Shown here one piece after another: positions 61,801 to 64,000 of a DNA stretch of 64,000 bases. A model generated the notes under the pieces. It made no database searches and was not told the origin of the DNA. It saw nothing but the letters and a program-made list of their open reading frames with translations. Made by a program: the position numbers and the translations under genes. Each line of letters starts with the position of its first letter. Position 1 is the first letter of the stretch. Source of the DNA: Faucicola sp048551375 (GTDB lineage Bacteria; Pseudomonadota; Gammaproteobacteria; Pseudomonadales; Moraxellaceae); assembly GCF_048551375.1 (NCBI RefSeq), contig NZ_JBLYZJ010000010.1:25183-89182 (forward strand), given 5' to 3'.

Positions 61801-64000
61801 CATCAATGTTGGTAATGACAATTTTACTAAAGTCATCAGCACTAACTTTGGTTTCAGTTGTTGGTTTTACGGTCACTTTAGTATCAAAGTTGCTTTGGTT
61901 ATTTTGTGCAACTGTGTAAATAAGTGTGTTATCGCTACTACCCTCTACTGCTTTATTGTCAGTTGGTGCGGTAATACTAACAACTGGTTTATCACCGTCC
62001 GTTGGGTCACTCGGATCATTAGGATTGTTTGGATTATCACCAAGATTATCTGATTGATCTTCGTCAAGAATTTTTCCTGTTGCTGTAGTAGTGCCTTGGG
62101 CTGCATTAGTTGTGCCACTGATATTCAAAGACAATGATTCAGATTTTTCATAAATCGTATCATCTTTTGGTACGATAGTGAAAGTCGGCATACTGGCGTC
62201 CGTTGCACTTGCAGGAACAGTAACTTTATAACCTGCTTGTAATTCTGCCAATGTTACGGGATGCTCAACACCTGCACTGTCAGTATACTTAATGCTTGCT
62301 ATATCATCAGCTTCAACTTCATTTAGCACCAATTTAACAATGGTCGTGATATCTGAAATAGTATCGCCATCACGTGAAACCTTAAAGATTAGATTGTCAC
62401 CGGCTTTACCTTCAACCGCAGTGTCATCAATAGCACTAATATTAAGAACTGGTCTATCTTTACCAAAATTTGGATCATTTGGGTTAAGAGGGGTTATGCC
62501 ATCTGTTGTACCATCATCATAAATGGTGGCAGTCGCAACTGGATTGACTGTGCCTAATGTGATGTTACCAGTCGTTGCACTAACAATCTCAATTTGATAT
62601 GCCTCTGGACCTTCAAACGCACTATTATCTAACACTGGTACTTTAATAGTGACGCTAGTCTGATTTGGTAGAATAGTAACTGTACCTGTGTAAGTACCAT
62701 CAGCTTGTTTGGTTACAGTAACAGGTGTACCATCAGCTAAGGTAATGGCTGTCGGATTAAAGTCATCAACCGCACCGTCTGTTCCAGCAATTGCTTTAAA
62801 TACATCCGTGCCTTGCGTGATTTTGAATGTCACTTCAGTTGGTGTAGTACTGGTTACACCGTTGCTAATTGAGAAGGTATGTGTCAATGTCGCTGGTTGA
62901 CCATCTGTACCCACTTCATTGGTGGTTTTATTGCCGTCAAGAGTAACGACAGGCTGGTCACCTTTGGTATCAAGGGGTGGGTTGGTTGGGCTAATTGGCT
63001 GAGTTGGGTCTTTCGGCACTGGGTCTTTGGGTGGATTGGTTGGGCTTTCTGGTTGACTTGGATTGGTCAACGCAGGTTCATCATAAATCACACCATTGGC
63101 ATTACCAATGCCGATGTCTGCATTTTGTACATTACTGAGTTTGACAGTAATGGCTTCACTGGTTTCTGGTAAGTTGTCATCTTTAGCAATCACAGTGATG
63201 ACCGGTTTGCTGTCACCTGTTAGGCTAACAGGTACGCCTGCACCAAAGAAGTCAGCTACTGATACTTCTTGACCGTTAACCAAGACTTTTTCTACGTCTT
63301 CTGCTTTTACAACGCTCGCTGGGTCAACACTCACATTGGCAGTCACGGTCACACCCGGTTCAATTGGGGCAACACTACCAACGGTAAAGGTCATTTGTCC
63401 GTCTTTGTCGGTCGCAGGATTGGTGCTTCCTTCAATCGCAACAGGGTCTGTGGCTGTGATGTTAATCACAGGTTTATCACCTGTTGTATCAGTCGGTGGG
63501 TTGTTTGGTCCAATCGGTTGACTTGGGTCAGTTGGTACTGGCTCTTTAGGTGGATTGTTTGGACCTTCTGGTTGTGTTGGGTCAGTCAACGCAGGTTCGT
63601 CATATACCACTGCTTTAGCACTGTCTGTACCTAAGGTTACTTTACTGACAGGGTTAGTTGGGTTGGTAATGACCAACAACATGTCTTCTTTGCCTTCAAA
63701 ACTACCCTCATCTTTAACGTTAAAGGTGATGGTTGGACCGTCAGTTTGACCCGGTGGAATTGTGACATCCACGCCTTTAGTAAAGAAGTCTGCCAAAGAA
63801 ACGGTTACAGTGCTACCGTCTTTATTGGTGATGGTAACGGTATCAAAGTCGTTAGCATCTACAGGCTTGGTAAGCCCTGTTGTACTTGGTTGTACATGTA
63901 CGGTAGTGATACCACTGACAGGCTCATCTTGACTTACCACAAAGCTGAGGGTGTTGTCTTTACCTTCAATCGCTGTATCGTCAGTCGCTTTGATTGATAC
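58802..64000 (-). CDS. Giant repetitive adhesin with RTX-like C-terminus (partial)
   Basis: These are the last 1733 codons of a very large surface protein; the frame stays open through the right edge. At least six repeats of about 120-140 residues resemble Calx-beta domains, each starting with an ATDxxAxEG-type motif and joined by Pro/Asp-rich linkers such as YDEPALTDPTQPEGPNNPP. After them comes a unique region, then RTX-type nonapeptides GDELRGGAGDDTIIGEAGAD and KLYGDAGND (near 59190-59310), and a C-terminal secretion-type domain ending TLYISETITHIIL. This fits a type I-secreted, Ca2+-binding biofilm adhesin of the LapA/RTX kind. The N-terminal retention module is off the window. No secretion genes are visible. 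Confidence 0.9.
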   Translation of the reverse strand, partial: VSIKATDDTAIEGKDNTLSFVVSQDEPVSGITTVHVQPSTTGLTKPVDANDFDTVTITNKDGSTVTVSLADFFTKGVDVTIPPGQTDGPTITFNVKDEGSFEGKEDMLLVITNPTNPVSKVTLGTDSAKAVVYDEPALTDPTQPEGPNNPPKEPVPTDPSQPIGPNNPPTDTTGDKPVINITATDPVAIEGSTNPATDKDGQMTFTVGSVAPIEPGVTVTANVSVDPASVVKAEDVEKVLVNGQEVSVADFFGAGVPVSLTGDSKPVITVIAKDDNLPETSEAITVKLSNVQNADIGIGNANGVIYDEPALTNPSQPESPTNPPKDPVPKDPTQPISPTNPPLDTKGDQPVVTLDGNKTTNEVGTDGQPATLTHTFSISNGVTSTTPTEVTFKITQGTDVFKAIAGTDGAVDDFNPTAITLADGTPVTVTKQADGTYTGTVTILPNQTSVTIKVPVLDNSAFEGPEAYQIEIVSATTGNITLGTVNPVATATIYDDGTTDGITPLNPNDPNFGKDRPVLNISAIDDTAVEGKAGDNLIFKVSRDGDTISDITTIVKLVLNEVEADDIASIKYTDSAGVEHPVTLAELQAGYKVTVPASATDASMPTFTIVPKDDTIYEKSESLSLNISGTTNAAQGTTTATGKILDEDQSDNLGDNPNNPNDPSDPTDGDKPVVSITAPTDNKAVEGSSDNTLIYTVAQNNQSNFDTKVTVKPTTETKVSADDFSKIVITNIDGTQTIIEGKDNITDFLTNGKELTIPANTDPSKTITIDFTIVNDNIYEVSEKLELGLQTPSNASIDPAKQKAEGTIFDEDNANPSDGSTTDGDKPSVSITGTTNTNENGTTADGKTVPTYTIAIDNGKTTTDPISVTFKVLTGETATGLTTENADLQPAITVYTVDVAGTRTPVTVSPDASGNYTVNMPVGSTIQVETPIVNDGMYEGAETYRVDLVSATVNNTDVRTTNTAKQSVTTTIYDNGTTDGVTPTPDTPTNPSKDTPIIELDPPAHVSEEGLDGGNKDDNPVGIDSTNKTIESGSIRVKNIDPQLDVTLELTAPTTVVTSGKQPVSWTPSNNNTTWEGRIPNGELVLTVQVGAKSTTATGISYAYTTTLHAPIDHPGKDIEDNFPINFGIVVKQGNTELARENKVVTVVEDDMPISGVSTHVIDVPVDNVKLVSISTGFTDPQTSSTTDAANFVKSNLDDPRDPYYEKVEWGNPGGTGQPRASYSIFEDDTMIDKPIEGLSIPFSLGTFTHDNKGIYVEKGLETIDMHVDFKVQVNTDIATVQTIFDLRHIETPNRDSSTTPKDLPTSFQYGYTADDFVVFKPQESTLLIDGKRYQLLLNKPEKTTGSGILNESIDNFDLLKKMEANYNVDDYTGGYRVYNTKVATMIHTQLDGITREDVASGKVVIINSNENSTNGFKLSATLIPLDPNPDASNDLTNATEFKRGGDVVKDTSLLDLTAQKVIWSADVADSDTNANTYTFKSKYGTFIGKTDGSYEFHGASDISKQVDINKPDQVVYNYSYTDNDGDTIKDTVVINFNDYTKGLTARVFGGTKDHDYIIGTSLSGDELRGGAGDDTIIGEAGADKLYGDAGNDDIVYDPADTVVDGDEGYDTLVLVGTPYQEPDGTIKVNSNINLTGTIAKDFEVLSMKNGTTESLTITAADVLNINSTGKTLDILGDASDTVTATGFTKADEAVLSANDATKALVREGFDLYTATNGATLYISETITHIIL

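Overview
The window looks like a chromosomal segment of a gammaproteobacterium of the family Moraxellaceae. My best guess is a Moraxella (Faucicola) osloensis-like or Psychrobacter-like organism. I base this on moderate-to-low GC, a FimX-type regulator, a short AccA, the trxA-rho pair, and many short palindromic intergenic repeats. The species is inferred from gene content and style; I could not run a database search.

Layout. 1-4295 (minus strand) holds an uptake [NiFe] hydrogenase region: hypF, small subunit hyaA and the start of large subunit hyaB, preceded by a PaaG-like enoyl-CoA hydratase gene. 5161-5887 is an AbrB/PIN toxin-antitoxin pair. 6094-11255 is a compact cluster of poorly characterised genes: a GbsR/MarR-type regulator, membrane proteins, two NAD-binding epimerase-like proteins, a DoxX-like protein, a DUF2269 protein and two tandem DCC thiol-oxidoreductase-like proteins. 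Three copies of one 18-bp palindrome lie before the regulator, the first epimerase and the DUF2269 gene, which suggests a local regulon. 11560-13684 is a DUF485-ActP acetate permease pair. 13820-18175 is a secreted serralysin-like RTX protein with a 187-residue Thr-Pro tract. It is divergent from a tonB-exbB-exbD operon, with a Fur-box-like site between them.

20983-27172 (minus) has a 5'-nucleotidase and a moxR-DUF58-tgpA-DMT transporter operon. 27496-33265 (minus) holds a cytochrome c lipoprotein, a FimX-like degenerate GGDEF/EAL protein, a large uncharacterised protein and epmB; epmB is divergent from efp, its modification target. 34186-35118 is a solute-binding protein gene broken by one in-frame amber codon. 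35399-44987 has telA, a TPM-domain protein, purK, marC, a large acyl-CoA dehydrogenase, a 46-codon ribbon-helix-helix-like ORF, ispA and an RDD protein. Two tRNA genes (Ser-GCU, Arg-ACG) follow. 45721-54327 is housekeeping: thiD, yggT, proC, tilS, accA, ppx, trxA and rho.

54639-58617 has ypfJ, an Ala-rich lipoprotein and a ccmC-ccmD-ccmE operon interrupted by an antitoxin gene and a deleted vapC toxin. 58802 to the window end is the C-terminal part of a giant repeat adhesin with RTX-type repeats.

Four or five families of short palindromic repeats are scattered through the intergenic regions. One copy sits in frame inside a coding sequence and another supplies the stop codon of a gene. I found no CRISPR array, prophage or complete insertion sequence.
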